From: Massariosphaeria phaeospora
Taxonomy: Eukaryota; Ascomycota; Dothideomycetes; Pleosporales
Assembly: GCA_011032825.1 (NCBI GenBank)
Contig: JAADJZ010000006.1
Span: 806,001-870,000 of the forward strand
Direction: 5' to 3'
DNA: 64,000 nt
This document shows positions 9,818-20,299 of the stretch, one piece after another (within the stretch, counting starts at the first letter, position 1; the number at the start of each line of letters is the position of its first letter). A model generated the notes under the pieces. That model did no database searches. It saw nothing but the letters and a program-made list of their open reading frames with translations, and was not told the DNA's origin. Position numbers and translations under genes: made by a program.

Positions 9818-11113
9818 TCAGATTGTCTCAGCATAGTTGCCTGAGCCAGAGTTCGCTCCAGCATCGTTTTCTGACCCAAAGTCCGCCTCAGCATCATCGT
9901 AGAACCCAAAGTCCCGCTGTTGACACTCGTCCTGCCAGTCGAGTTCGAAGCGCCACATGAACAAAACTGTATCAGAGTTTGCCCTCAAACTCTGTATGTT
10001 TTGTTTTAGAGTGGCGAACTGCGGGCTCAGCTTGAGATGCATAGCGATCGACTGGCAGGTGCGGTCGTATGCCGAACTCGGATCGGAGAGCCATGGAGCG
10101 TCGGATGAGTCGCAGGCAATGAGCATGCGTGTGAACAGTTGGATAATGTCAACCTCGCCCTGGCTTAGAGTATTGCGGGCGCGTAGGACTGTATCCTTGA
10201 TGCTCGAGTAGGTAAAATTGCCCCCGAGTGCTTGCGCGGCCGATGCTAGTACTCTAGGGTTGAAGTCGTCAGTGATAAGATTGTTCTTCTTCTTGAAGAT
10301 GGGTGCAAACCGGAACATAATTCTCCAAATGCACAACGCCGGTTCCACCAAGCGTCTCGAATACTGATTGGGAATGAAGATTTCTAAATGCCTTAGGTAC
10401 TCTTGGCAGATGTTTAGGTCAGGATTCGTCTCCATGAAGTTCTTCATCTGGCTGATGATGTGGATATCTATCACCCTCGACCAGGTCTCCGTGTCCTCAA
10501 TGTACAGTGGCAGATTGAGAGTGTGCGGATTGATGAAGGCACTAAACATGTGCTTCCAGAACCGATTTGGGGCCATGAAAAGTGCCTCGAGGAGCTGCTC
10601 GGCATATTCCGAGACGTCTTGCTCGGAGAGGCCGTGGTCTGCTAAGGGAGCAAGGTTGACAGCATCCGGGCCCAGCTGTACTTGCGCCGTTTGAGCTGCC
10701 AATGTGGCAGTTTGAATGGGCTCAGGAGGAGCATTCACGTCAGGACCAAAATTCCCGTCTCGCCATACCGCCATTCCCCCCACTGGTGGACGAGGCTCTT
10801 CCACATCATCATAGATCCGAGCTGCGAAAGGAGCCATTACGGCATGAATGACCACACCAAACTGGGGATCAGACTCTGGGATATAATTTCCCACTGAGGA
10901 CCCATTGCCGCCGAACAGTGGCTCACGGCACACAGGGCATTTGTTGCTGGGCGCTGTGGTAACCCATGTTTGCAGGCACTCTTTTCCGAATATGTGCACA
11001 CAAACCGGGCTCTGCATAGCAATATGCCCTTCGCTGAACGGCTCCATACAAATCCCACATTCAGCTACTCTAAGGCTGTCGAGGAAGACTTGCGCGTCAG
11101 CGTTGGCTGCCAT
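9818..11113 (-). CDS. RING-type zinc-finger protein (putative E3 ligase)
   Basis: A single exon of 431 residues. The N-terminal RING reads C19-x2-C22-x15-C38-x-H40-x5-C46-x12-C59-x2-C62 (CGICMEP ... CVHIFGKECLQTW ... CPVCREPLF). Position 43, where a Cys or His ligand is expected, is Gly. The rest has no recognised domain: a Pro/Ala-rich stretch (about 120-165), a helical middle, and a C-terminus with acidic Gly/Ser/Asp repeats (DFGFYDDAEADFGSENDAGA). The arrangement matches an expanded class of Dothideomycete proteins with an N-terminal RING and an unknown body. By family it would transfer ubiquitin to substrates; no substrate can be inferred. The start is supported by the RING beginning 19 residues in and by an AT-rich TATA-like element just upstream. 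Confidence 0.82.
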   Translation of the reverse strand: MAANADAQVFLDSLRVAECGICMEPFSEGHIAMQSPVCVHIFGKECLQTWVTTAPSNKCPVCREPLFGGNGSSVGNYIPESDPQFGVVIHAVMAPFAARIYDDVEEPRPPVGGMAVWRDGNFGPDVNAPPEPIQTATLAAQTAQVQLGPDAVNLAPLADHGLSEQDVSEYAEQLLEALFMAPNRFWKHMFSAFINPHTLNLPLYIEDTETWSRVIDIHIISQMKNFMETNPDLNICQEYLRHLEIFIPNQYSRRLVEPALCIWRIMFRFAPIFKKKNNLITDDFNPRVLASAAQALGGNFTYSSIKDTVLRARNTLSQGEVDIIQLFTRMLIACDSSDAPWLSDPSSAYDRTCQSIAMHLKLSPQFATLKQNIQSLRANSDTVLFMWRFELDWQDECQQRDFGFYDDAEADFGSENDAGANSGSGNYAETI

Positions 11114-11145
11114 GATTGCTCTAGACGGGTTGCTGTGTTGTGGCG

Positions 11146-11152
11146 TATATAT
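11146..11152 (-). promoter_or_regulatory. TATA-like element of the RING gene
   Basis: The sequence TATATAT lies about 35 bp upstream of the RING gene ATG. Confidence 0.4.
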
Positions 11153-12783
11153 GTATCTTATGGGGGGGTCTTATACTTCTTTCTACTTTGTTCTCTATGC
11201 GCGAACCTAGCGACGTATCTGAACGATACAGCAGAAGTATCGAGTGCATTGTGCGGGGACATACCAGCGTTCGTGGAATAGTTGGATAGTAAAATCGAAC
11301 TCGACCTACATCGTTTCGTTAGATGCTAGTTGGTATGACAAGTGCGTCCAAGTTGCAGGAATGAAGAAAGTTCATCTTCAAAATTGAACGATCGGTGCTC
11401 CTAATTATCCCATTTCTGGCAGCCATGAAGATTTGAAACTGACGCAGATGGCGCACTACCATTGCGTGTGTGCTATACTCTTGATATACCTTGGCTGGCA
11501 AGTTGAAAAGACCGTTGTTCCAACATTCTTCTCCAAAAATACTTCGTGCGTTTTGAGTAAGTGCCTGCTACTGCGTTCAAAAGTTTAAGAGATGTTGTAG
11601 AATCGGTGCGATTTGAGCCGGGCATGATGGCGGCGCCAGTCAAGAGCTGCCTCATGATATATGATCACATATCATGTAAAGCATCGTATGTTTGCAGCAT
11701 GCGCAAACAAATGAGGCTCCTCACAATGAGCTCGCGAAAGCGTTCGACCTTGTTCGCACCGTGCGCGGAGTGGAGCTGTCGTCACCTATTGGCGGCTTTT
11801 GCATGAGGCATCGTTTGCTTTTATCCCAGTTGATCAATATGTGGGGCAACATCTGGAACCTTCATGATGACAATGTGAATAGCAGGTTGAGAGGGAGGAT
11901 TAATGAGTGAAATGTGGCGGTGGAGAAACAAGTCTCAGGAAGTTGATAAAAGGTTAGCGCCGCCGCATCACGTGTCAGATCTAACCCGATTCTGGTTACG
12001 GTGGTATCGAGGAAAAGCTGCGCCCGGCTCAGCTCTCATCCGAATCATCTCGTAAACATTCAGGATCACACAGAGCGTACGGAGTACAGGATGCGACCAT
12101 CTGTACAGCCTTCTCATCGGACATCACTCACGGAACCCCCGTCTTGGTGAACGGGGCCACCAGTCTTGGAAGACTCAGTCGTGGCCTCAAGTTTGCCCGC
12201 CGCAAGGCTACGCTGTCTGTTCCATCCTTCAGCGTCGGACGAAGAAGTCAGACGACAGCCTCGCCGAGGGAACGTTGATCATCGTACTCCGTACACAGGA
12301 GAAGAACGGCGGGGAAGAAGTAGCTCCAACGTCCGGGACTGGCCATTATTCGGTAGGAAGCGTCTTTCGCACCCGCAACCGACACTCAAGTGGTATGCAG
12401 CACCAAAATTAAGCTGCCCAGAGCTGCAGTTAAGCTTGCGCTTACAAACAGTCAGCCAATTAGCGTATTTATCCGATTCTAAATTCCAGAAATAGCTGTC
12501 TCGTTTCATCCACCTCAGCCTCACAGCCTAAGTCTTGGCTATGCTGATTGCAGCCACGTCTAGCTTTACACCAATGAGGGCCTTGCCAGCGAGGCCATGC
12601 GCCGGCCGTTTGCTAGCCGGCCTGTACGTGGCGCTCCAAGTCGACTGTGAATGGTTGCACATTTTTGGGCACGATTGGTGATGCTCAGGCCTCCGTACTT
12701 GTCAGATTGCACAGACACAAAGCCTGGACGCGAGTGTCAAAAGAGGAATAGATCTGAGCGCACGAAGTAAGATGGGGGGTATC

Positions 12784-12793
12784 GTATATAACA
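12784..12793 (+). promoter_or_regulatory. TATA box of the lsdA-like gene
   Basis: GTATATAACA lies about 110 bp upstream of the ATG at 12903. It is followed by a pyrimidine-rich 5' UTR, consistent with a strongly regulated stress or development gene. Confidence 0.6.
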
Positions 12794-12902
12794 CTGAGCA
12801 TTGCCTACACTTCCAATCTCATCTCGCATCAACACCTCGTCTTTTCCTTGTCGATTATACTGGTCTCATAATATTTCCCTTTCGACCGTTTCGAGCTTCA
12901 CG

Positions 12903-13985
12903 ATGTATACAGTACTACCACTCACAGCTGCTCTGGTTGGCATCGTTTCTGCCGCACCCGCCGGTAGCAAGCGCGACTTCAGTCCAGACAACGTCTACTA
13001 CCCCCTCTCCAATGGCTTCCCGAACCCAAACCCCGCGGCTGTCCAAAAGATCCAAATGGATGCCGATGGGCCTCTCTCAAACGCCCCTCCCCCAGATAAG
13101 GGTCCAAGCGCGGACGGTATTACTAGCCTTAAGCTGGTCGCTTTCAACGAGCTGTTCGAGGTGGCCTACTTCAATGAGCTCATCTACAACGTCACCGAGA
13201 AGGTTCCCGGGTACGACCTTGGCTATGGCCACGAGTACGTGATCGATGCTCTGCGCGCGATTACTGCGCAGGAGCAACTCCACGCGCTCAATGCCAACGG
13301 AGGGCTCAAGCGTGCCAAAGTGGACCAAATCGAGCCATGCAAGTACAGCTTCCCCGTAACCGACTTTCAATCCGCCATCTCCCTTGCCGCTACCTTCACC
13401 GACATCGTCCTCGGTACCCTCCAAGACGTCATCCAGGTCTTCGCAAAGAACGGCGACGACGGCCTCGCTCGCGGCACAGCCTCCAGCTTGGGCAATGAGG
13501 GCGAGCAGGAAGGTTTCTTCCGCCTCGTGCAGAAGAAGCGCCCATCCGCCAAGCCCTTCCTCACGGCCGGCGTCCGCGACTTCGCCTTCACCGCCGTGCA
13601 GGGCTTCACCATCCCGGGCAGCTGCCCGAACATCGACACCATCCCGCTCAAGACGTTCAAGCCGCTCACCGTCGAGTCCAAGGACATCAAAGCTGAGACG
13701 CAGGCGCTGCACTTCTCCTTCGCCAAAGAGCATGCCGGCACCGAGGACTGGGCCTCTTTGAGCGTGGTCTTCATCAACGGCCAGACTGTTCCCATCGTCA
13801 AGAGCTTAGACAAGGTCAAGGTCGAGGGCGACACGGTCCACTTCGAGGCCGGCTTTCCCTTCGACGAGTTCGTCATGAATGGCCTCACGATCGCGGCTGT
13901 CACGAAAGGCTCGGGCCCCTTCCCGAACGCGCCTGCCGTCGCCAAGGAGGCCATTTTCGGCCCCGGGCTTATTGAGATCGAATAA
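12903..13985 (+). CDS. Secreted ferritin-like protein, LsdA/Rds1 (late sexual development/stress) family
   Basis: A single exon of 360 residues. The ATG at 12903 is preferred over the in-frame upstream extension (from 12801) because it gives a clean signal peptide (MYTVLPLTAALVGIVSAAPAG). Then come YYPLSNGFPNPN and a ferritin-like helical domain (about 75-225) with KLVAFNELFEVAYFNELI and ITAQEQLHALNANG, where Glu/His residues sit at ferritin-like metal positions. The C-terminal half is beta-rich and ends at ...GPGLIEIE. By family this is the fungal LsdA/Rds1 group, induced by stress, starvation or sexual development. The molecular activity of these proteins is not established. Length and architecture are normal for the family, and codon use is biased to C-ending codons, suggesting good expression. 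Confidence 0.9.
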   Translation: MYTVLPLTAALVGIVSAAPAGSKRDFSPDNVYYPLSNGFPNPNPAAVQKIQMDADGPLSNAPPPDKGPSADGITSLKLVAFNELFEVAYFNELIYNVTEKVPGYDLGYGHEYVIDALRAITAQEQLHALNANGGLKRAKVDQIEPCKYSFPVTDFQSAISLAATFTDIVLGTLQDVIQVFAKNGDDGLARGTASSLGNEGEQEGFFRLVQKKRPSAKPFLTAGVRDFAFTAVQGFTIPGSCPNIDTIPLKTFKPLTVESKDIKAETQALHFSFAKEHAGTEDWASLSVVFINGQTVPIVKSLDKVKVEGDTVHFEAGFPFDEFVMNGLTIAAVTKGSGPFPNAPAVAKEAIFGPGLIEIE

Positions 13986-15201
13986 GCGTTATACCGTTCC
14001 GTAACCATCACATTGAAATCTTCCAAAAAAAAAATACCATTTTTAGGCATAGCGTCGGCGTTTTTTTTATTGGCTGAGTGGGTGCACATACCGTCTTTTC
14101 TCTTCCTCTATTGTACATATTAGGGCATTGCAAGAAGGAACTCTGATCTGATCTGATCTGTATTACCTACTACTGGAGCAGGATGCAGAAATGGGGGGTT
14201 GGGACGTTGTTCGTCTTTTCGTACCCACGAGTCTATAAATATAATGTCTCTGTCATGCACTTCGCTTTACCGCTTTGGTCTGCACGTTCTCGCGCGAGGT
14301 GAGAGGAGATTGAAAGCCATTATTATTAAAATTTGATACGCCTCGAATCACGGATAGCTAGTCATAGGTAAATTGACTTCCTAGGGTTCTCGATCGACCC
14401 TAGAGTTATGTTGGCGGCCTGGAATTGGTGGTACTGCGAACTTAAATGTAGCGAACTTATGGTGGTTTGGCGTAACCCCCAGATCGAGCGAAGTATAAAT
14501 GCAGACTAATTACCCTCACAAGCGCAACAAATAAGAGCCTTTGTTGCAAATAAGTGACTAAAATTACTAGTATGGCGCTGTGTAAGCAGCGTACCGGCCA
14601 GCCAACCACGCCGTTGACGCTCAACGACCTCTCCCCTCCTTTGCGCCTCCCTTGCACGAGTGGGTTGAGAAAGGTCTGTTATACTCTAACTACAGCTACT
14701 TCGGCATCGCGGACTACATACACCACGTAGTATCTCGTTGCATGACACTGCTCTCCCCTGCGTCATCGACGTCCTGGCTGAGGCTGTGCGAGACCGACAT
14801 CTTCGCTATATCAATGCGTGCGTACATTCTCGTTACTTAACCGGCGGCGCGACTCGACTCAACTCGACTCGCGGCCACCGAGCCCCGTCGTTGCGAGAGT
14901 GATGTTGCGGCGCCGGTGATTGTTGGTAGAGCAGTAAAACGATTGCGCGCCACGAGGAATGGCTGTAGTGTAGTGCAGTGCGGGGGATAGATCATAGGCT
15001 CACCGAAGGAGGAGATATGCTCGAACGCCCGTTTTTGCAAGGTGGAAGTTGGAACAGAGCAATCAGAGTAAAAACTTCCAGGCATAGGTAATGGATGCAA
15101 AACTAACTTGTGGGTCTCGCTAAATCGCTACAAAATAAACTTACAGGCAGGATAGAACCCAAAGAAATATCTACACGGTGATACACACTTTTCACTATAA
15201 C
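13986..15201. other. Intergenic between convergent genes
   Basis: This spacer holds A- and T-tracts right after the lsdA-like stop (about 14025-14070), probably 3' UTR and polyadenylation region. I see nothing else. Confidence 0.6.
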
Positions 15202-16410
15202 TCATTTTGATGATGCAGCATCGCTCTCCTTCTTGGCCTGACTGACCCAAGGCTCACAGTCTCCAAAGCGATCAACAACCAGTCCAGCGGATCCTGGGTT
15301 CTGCATACCGGCCTCGAGTTGGCGCTGGTAGCTCACGTTGCGCAGTCTCTCGGCTTCCCGGGGTGTGAGATGTAGCTGCCCAGTTCTGTTAGCTGGACTC
15401 TTCCACCGCCATATGAGGTGATCAAAAACTTACGTAGATCTCGATGCCAATAGCATGGAGCGCAAGCGACACCCAGAGACCCATACCAAACGACATGCCC
15501 AACACGGCTCCAACTTCTGAGGCTGAGCCACCAGTCATGGTGGCTTTGACAGTAGCTTGTGCGTCCAGGTTGGATCCGTTGAAGAAGACTTCGCAGGCGG
15601 GGTAGTGTGCGAGGGTTTCGGCGGCCGTCTTGTGGATGTAGGCGAGTTGCGCGCAGGAGCGCGCGGTGTAGTAACCGCCTAACTTGGAGACGATGAGCGC
15701 TGCGAGGATGAAGATGAAGCGCGAGGTGATAATGGAGCCAGCCTAGCAAGACTCGTTAGTACATGGACGAGAAAGAAGAGTCAGGGCTTGACGTACGTAG
15801 AACCAACCCCTAAGCATCCATGCGCGGTGCTGTTCGATTTGCAGCCGCTTGACGTTGATGTACGACAGCACGAAGCTGACCGTGCACATGATAGCCAGCG
15901 TGCCGACAAGGGCCTGGACGTCTAGACCGCCACCGAAAGCGTGGCGAGCAATCATAAGGGCGCCGACTGTCGAGAGCAGAAAGAGCAACAAGACGGCATA
16001 TCCATTGATCCGGTGGAAAAGGACGAATCGTTGACGAATCGCGGGGGTGAACTGAAGTACCGCCAGAAGACCCGAGGGCAGGACACCGCCGAGATGCAAC
16101 AGGATGCCGATTTTGTACTGATTGAAGTTGGTGTAGTAGTAGCATTCGCCAGGCGCGGCGTTGTTGCCGTTACTAATTCTTGACGGGGGGCAGAATTGGT
16201 TGAAGTTGAGGTACATGAAGCGTGCTAGGACGACTGGACATAGAGGTTAATATATGGTGAAAGGAAGAACAGCGAGGGATAGCTCGTACATCCCAAAAGG
16301 GCGCCTGCGAAAATGAACCACAGGACGAAGTTGTACGTCTTCTTGAAGCCGAAAGGGCCGCGTACTTTGGCGCCGATCGTGTTGCGCGGTGGACTTGTTG
16401 GGTTGGACAT
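15202..16410 (-). CDS. DUF2306-family integral membrane protein
   Basis: Four exons on the minus strand: 16290-16410, 15797-16233, 15434-15742 and 15202-15375. The introns are 54-58 nt with GTACGA/GTACGT/GTAAGT donors, and the frame is continuous for 346 residues. The N-terminal KKTYNFVLWFIFAGALLG helix precedes an RFMYLNFNQFCPP segment, then several TM helices including FHRINGYAVLLLFLLSTVGAL and VGTLAIMCTVSFVLSYINVK. The block EQHRAWMLRGWFYAGSIITSR is the hallmark of DUF2306 (conserved His/Arg/Trp near the helices). A short lumenal loop and a final TM helix (GAVLGMSFGMGLWVSLALHAI) follow, then a soluble tail. The biochemical role of the family is unknown. The gene is convergent with the lsdA-like gene. 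Confidence 0.86.
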
Positions 16411-18011
16411 GGTGAAGCTTGTAGAGGCACCAAGTAGGATTGAACTGATGTAGAAAGGTAGTGGGATTGCCGTAATAGTGAGATACTGCGTTGGTGTTCT
16501 GCGCGTGCCAAGCCGCCAGGGTCGCTAATTTGGTATAGAGACTTGATTGAAGGGTGAAGTTGATGTGATTAACGATGGACTGGTAGGCACAAAGCAACTC
16601 CTTCTTATAACATTCCCACCCGCCTACATTTCGCCCTGAAAACGCATTCGAGCGCTCCTATCCCCAGTGGTACTCCGCAGGATACCAGCAGATTACGGCG
16701 ACTTCGATACGCCTTCCGCTCAAGCAGCCGAGACCGAAGAGCTACAACTTTGCCCCGGTTGTTGCGGATTGGCCAGGACATCCGTGATTCGCGTACCAAG
16801 CCTTAAGCGTAGGTACTCGCACGACGTGCTAGCACGCTATGAGTAGTCTCCGCTCTACGTAAGCAGCTTAGCTGGGCAGCATGTCGGATGTGTGAAGGCG
16901 GAGACGGGGGGTTGTTTGAACGAAAGCGAAATGTGGAGCGCAGGGCGAAAGTGTGGAGGAGCGCAAGGCGGGCATGGCGTCGTCATAGACTCAGATCCGT
17001 CCAATCAGGGGCCGCATAGCGAGTCTGTGCGGCCAGGGCGTATCTGGGTCACGTGAGTGGGATAACGCCCGACGCAGAGAAGTTGTAACCGACGCATCCT
17101 GCACATCTTCGTTTAACGGACTTCCTGAAATATCGCCATCGTTGAGATTTATAGTGTGCGGAGTACCACCCCTTACAAACTCGGAGTCAGTCTTCGCATC
17201 GACGTATGCACACAAGACCCGTCGCAATGAGGTCACCAAAACTGTTGATCAAGGGAACTTTACAGTTACCTAAGGACCTCGTCTTCCTAGTACAAACAAC
17301 TGTTCACATCGTACCTGTTGTTTGACTCTAGAAGATACGTAAAGATGCCGATCCGTGTCGCTAAGCGGGAAAATCACATAGCGCCCACCACTACTTTTCT
17401 CCAACCTTCACAACACCCACTATTTACGCCTTACTCTGAAACTGCCTTTGGCTTATACTGCAACCAAATATGTAGCGATGAACGTCTTCACTAGTTGGCG
17501 GCACTATGAGAATTGATGTCACATTGGATCTTCCTATCCGATTCCAGATATCCCCATCCCCGGGGAAATGAGGAGAAACATACCCCGCCAATTACTTCCC
17601 AGCCTGTTTGGAAACAAGAGCATGGGGCACTGGATTTGGAGATGAGTGGAGCGAGGCCTTGTGGTTAAGGCATACCCAACTCGAGGTTATGGGATACCCA
17701 TACTCGCGATTCAGAGGTCGGTTTCTCTTTTTCAACGTTTCCAGCTCTGTGTATCGCATCCCACGTGCATTCTCTCAACGTATCTTGATTCAGTAGAGGT
17801 AGACCAACATCGACCACTGGTCAGTGAGTGCCCCGCATTTTGGAAACCATGCCTCAGAACATGCATATGCTGCAGACATCGCCATCAACCCGCAGAACCT
17901 AGGATGGATACGTAACCACCACCACCACGTCAACCCCATCCCTCTTTTCCCCAATTAACCAACGCATCCGCCCCCTCAATCACAAAACCAATATAGCACA
18001 CCCAGGGCGCA
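16411..18011. other. Intergenic, with a possible Pol III-like element
   Basis: No intact gene. Between about 17650 and 17732 there are loose A-box-like and B-box-like motifs followed by a T5 run. They do not fold into a canonical tRNA. The right end may hold further, unrecognisable remains of the transporter relic at 18012. Confidence 0.45.
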
Positions 18012-18155
18012 AGATACGGCTACATCTAAACCACGTCCAATTTCCTCTGCGTTATCTTCTTCTACCTCTGCATCCCTGAGATGAAAGGCCGGTCCCTCGA
18101 GGAAATCAACGAGCTCTTCGCCAACAAAGTTTCCGTGTTCAAGTTCCGGTCGTAG
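18012..18155 (+). pseudogene. Relic 3' end of an MFS sugar transporter
   Basis: One frame reads RYGYI-stop-TTSNFLCVIFFYLCIPEM, then KGRSLEEINELFANKVSVF and KFRS-stop (TAG 18153-18155). The block PE[TM]KGRSLEEI[DN]ELF followed by V-x-V-x-KF is the classic last-helix and C-terminal signature of fungal hexose-type transporters. An in-frame TAA (18027-18029) stands where these proteins usually have Trp (YIW). No preceding transporter exons could be recognised within 1.5 kb upstream, although an intron-acceptor-like AATATAG lies just before, at about 17990. I infer a decayed gene fragment. The signature is strong but short. Confidence 0.62.
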
Positions 18156-19159
18156 CAGACGCTGATTGGGCGGGAAGCTGCGCCGGGAGGTCGAGCAAAA
18201 GGGGCTAGTGGCGAGTGGCGAGTGTCCGCGAGCGCGTGAGCAGTGAGGCGCGGACGATTTAGGCAGACTGGGTGGGCTGTCTCGAGCAGTGCAAAGAGAC
18301 GTTGTTATTAGCGTTAGGTGGGTGTTGAGGGTTTGGGTGCTAGGGAAGGTTACGAAGGGGAGAGAAAGTGGGATGTTGACATGATGGGATCAAGTAAGAA
18401 AGGAAGTCAAGTTACTCTAAAACCCGGTCTGTCTATGCATCGGTCTGTCTCTCCTAAACTAAGCTAAGCTAAGTCAAGCTAACCTTGAGTCTGCATTGCA
18501 TCTCCGAAAAGGCCAAACACCTACAACATGCAGAAACGCGCGGCACCCCTCATTCATCCATTCCATCGCCACCTCCCCAGCAAGAACCCAACTCGCCTCG
18601 CCATCCTATTCCATTATCTCCTACGATACTCCCCCCCACAAATTCCTCTCCTTTGTTCCTTCCTTGTTTTGTTGGTGTAGATACGAGAACAAAGAAAAGC
18701 GTTTGGCCAAACCAAAGCAAGGCAGACCAAACTACTTAGTTTGGTATGCGTGTGTGGAGAACAAAGAATGTTAAAGACAAAACGGAAGAAAGAAAGAAAG
18801 AAAGACGAGAACAATGCGATTGTTGAGATTTGGCTCAGTGTAGTGCAGCACGACATACGACACGACGACGTGATTACTACTACAGACTAACAGGGTACAG
18901 AGCAATAGAGAAGAGCAGTATAACGAAGCATCTGCTCCGCTTAAGATACACACATAGATACATAGCACACTACACTACACTACATCACACCCTCCTCCCC
19001 CCCTACCATACCAAACATCTACAAACCACACCGCCCAGCCCATCAAACATCCCCCAGCCCCAAACCAAAGCCCCTCAAGCGGAAGACAGAAAGCATACAA
19101 GCAGCACTTCGTCCCCAGTTCCCTCTCACACGGCTCATGACCGCAGCAGAACCGCCACG
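18156..19159. other. Intergenic / 5' region of the SILK-RVxF gene
   Basis: No gene. The 300 bases before 19160 are very C/CT- and ACA-rich, as in fungal promoter and 5' UTR regions. A (GAAA)n-like run lies near 18785-18805. Confidence 0.5.
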
Positions 19160-20299
19160 ATGACGCTCAACACCAACGTAGACGCCATCGCCATCGCCCT
19201 GTCGACTAAACCCAGCCGCGAATGCGGGCGCACACGCTCGAATTCGTGCCAGAAGAGTAGGAGCAGCGACAGCGAGAAACTCATCCTGCGTTTCCCGCGC
19301 GCGCTGTGGAACTCCACGGTATCGACATCAACATCAACACCCGCATCAACACCGACACCGTGTACGCAGCGCACCATCGCTACATGTATATCCGCAACCC
19401 CACCCTCTCTCCTCCATCTCCGCCTCCACAACCCTCCTAACCCGCCCTCTCTCCTCCCCCCCATCCCTACGCCCAAACGCCCCCGCCCCACGCACTCCAC
19501 CGCACACTGTAGCACCAAAATCGCACGCTTCCACTACGGCGGGCCAGGCCGCGCCCTCCGCGGCGCGCGCATGAACGATATTACGCTGACGGCGCCGTGT
19601 TTGCGGGGCTCGTGCGCGCGGTGTAGGATGTGGCATAAGGGGTGGGTGGGAGATATGGATCAGGATTTGGATTTGGATTTCGATGAGGAGAGGAGAGGTG
19701 AGGGTAGGGAGAGAGGAAGAGATGTGGAGAGGGTGAGGGAGAGGGAGGATAGGGGGGAAAGGAAAAGTGTGAAGCAAGAAGAAGAAGGTGTGCAAGTGAA
19801 AGGGGAGGGGATGGTACGGGAGGGAGACGACAAGGCGGTAGGGTATGAGGAGAAGGAGAAGGATAGACACGCGGCTGCAGTCCGAGAAGGGGATGCAAAA
19901 ATTATCGCAGCATTCAGCACACATCCACCGCCCTCGACCTCCCTACCACCCTCTTCTCACTCTCCCAGCGCCCCCTCCCCCACCACTCCACTCACGCCTA
20001 CGTCCTCCCCACCAAACCCCTACCACCACCCGCGCCTAATCCTGCGCCTCCGCCTCCCCCGCCCATCTAGCTCCAGCTCCAAACGCCTTTCCCTCCCATG
20101 CCCACCTCTCCCAACCAAAAGCATCCTAAAACGCCCATCTCCATCTGCGCTAGCCACCAACAAGACCATCGCCGCAGCCGACCCAGGGCGCGTTCACAAA
20201 CGCGTGCGCTTTCGGCACAGAGTGCGCTTTGTATTCGAGAGCGGAGAGGGCAGGGATAAGTTCCGGGGGTTGGTGAGGACGAGGTATGGTATGGGATGA
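19160..20299 (+). CDS. Low-complexity protein with SILK and tandem RVxF motifs (putative PP1-binding)
   Basis: A single exon of 379 residues from the ATG at 19160; the same frame is open upstream to 18830. The body is low complexity: Ser/Thr/Pro-rich N-terminal part, a short Cys cluster (CLRGSCARCRMW), a highly charged E/R/K stretch, then P/S/T-rich sequence. The C-terminus contains LILRLRLPRP, KSILKRPS (SILK at 20120-20131), and HKRVRFRHRVRF with two RVxF copies (20201-20212 and 20219-20230). SILK upstream of RVxF is the known docking combination for protein phosphatase 1. I infer a PP1 (Glc7) regulatory or targeting subunit. No catalytic domain is visible. GC skew and low complexity could also produce RVxF by chance, but the SILK plus RVxF pairing is less likely to be accidental. 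Confidence 0.58.
   Translation: MTLNTNVDAIAIALSTKPSRECGRTRSNSCQKSRSSDSEKLILRFPRALWNSTVSTSTSTPASTPTPCTQRTIATCISATPPSLLHLRLHNPPNPPSLLPPIPTPKRPRPTHSTAHCSTKIARFHYGGPGRALRGARMNDITLTAPCLRGSCARCRMWHKGWVGDMDQDLDLDFDEERRGEGRERGRDVERVREREDRGERKSVKQEEEGVQVKGEGMVREGDDKAVGYEEKEKDRHAAAVREGDAKIIAAFSTHPPPSTSLPPSSHSPSAPSPTTPLTPTSSPPNPYHHPRLILRLRLPRPSSSSSKRLSLPCPPLPTKSILKRPSPSALATNKTIAAADPGRVHKRVRFRHRVRFVFESGEGRDKFRGLVRTRYGMG

Larger units (their letters stand above)
11114..12902. other. Intergenic region between divergent RING and lsdA-like genes
   Basis: No gene is recognised. Short overlapping frames of up to 109 codons occur. The right end contains the TATA box of the lsdA-like gene. Confidence 0.55.

Noticed and set aside
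12801..12902. Upstream extension of the lsdA-like frame
   Set aside because: Has no ATG at its start, and the ATG at 12903 gives a proper signal peptide.
13077..13733. 218-codon minus-strand frame
   Set aside because: Antisense shadow of the lsdA-like gene caused by its biased codon use.
17650..17732. tRNA gene
   Set aside because: A- and B-box-like motifs only; no acceptor stem or regular T-arm can be paired. Kept only as a weak finding.
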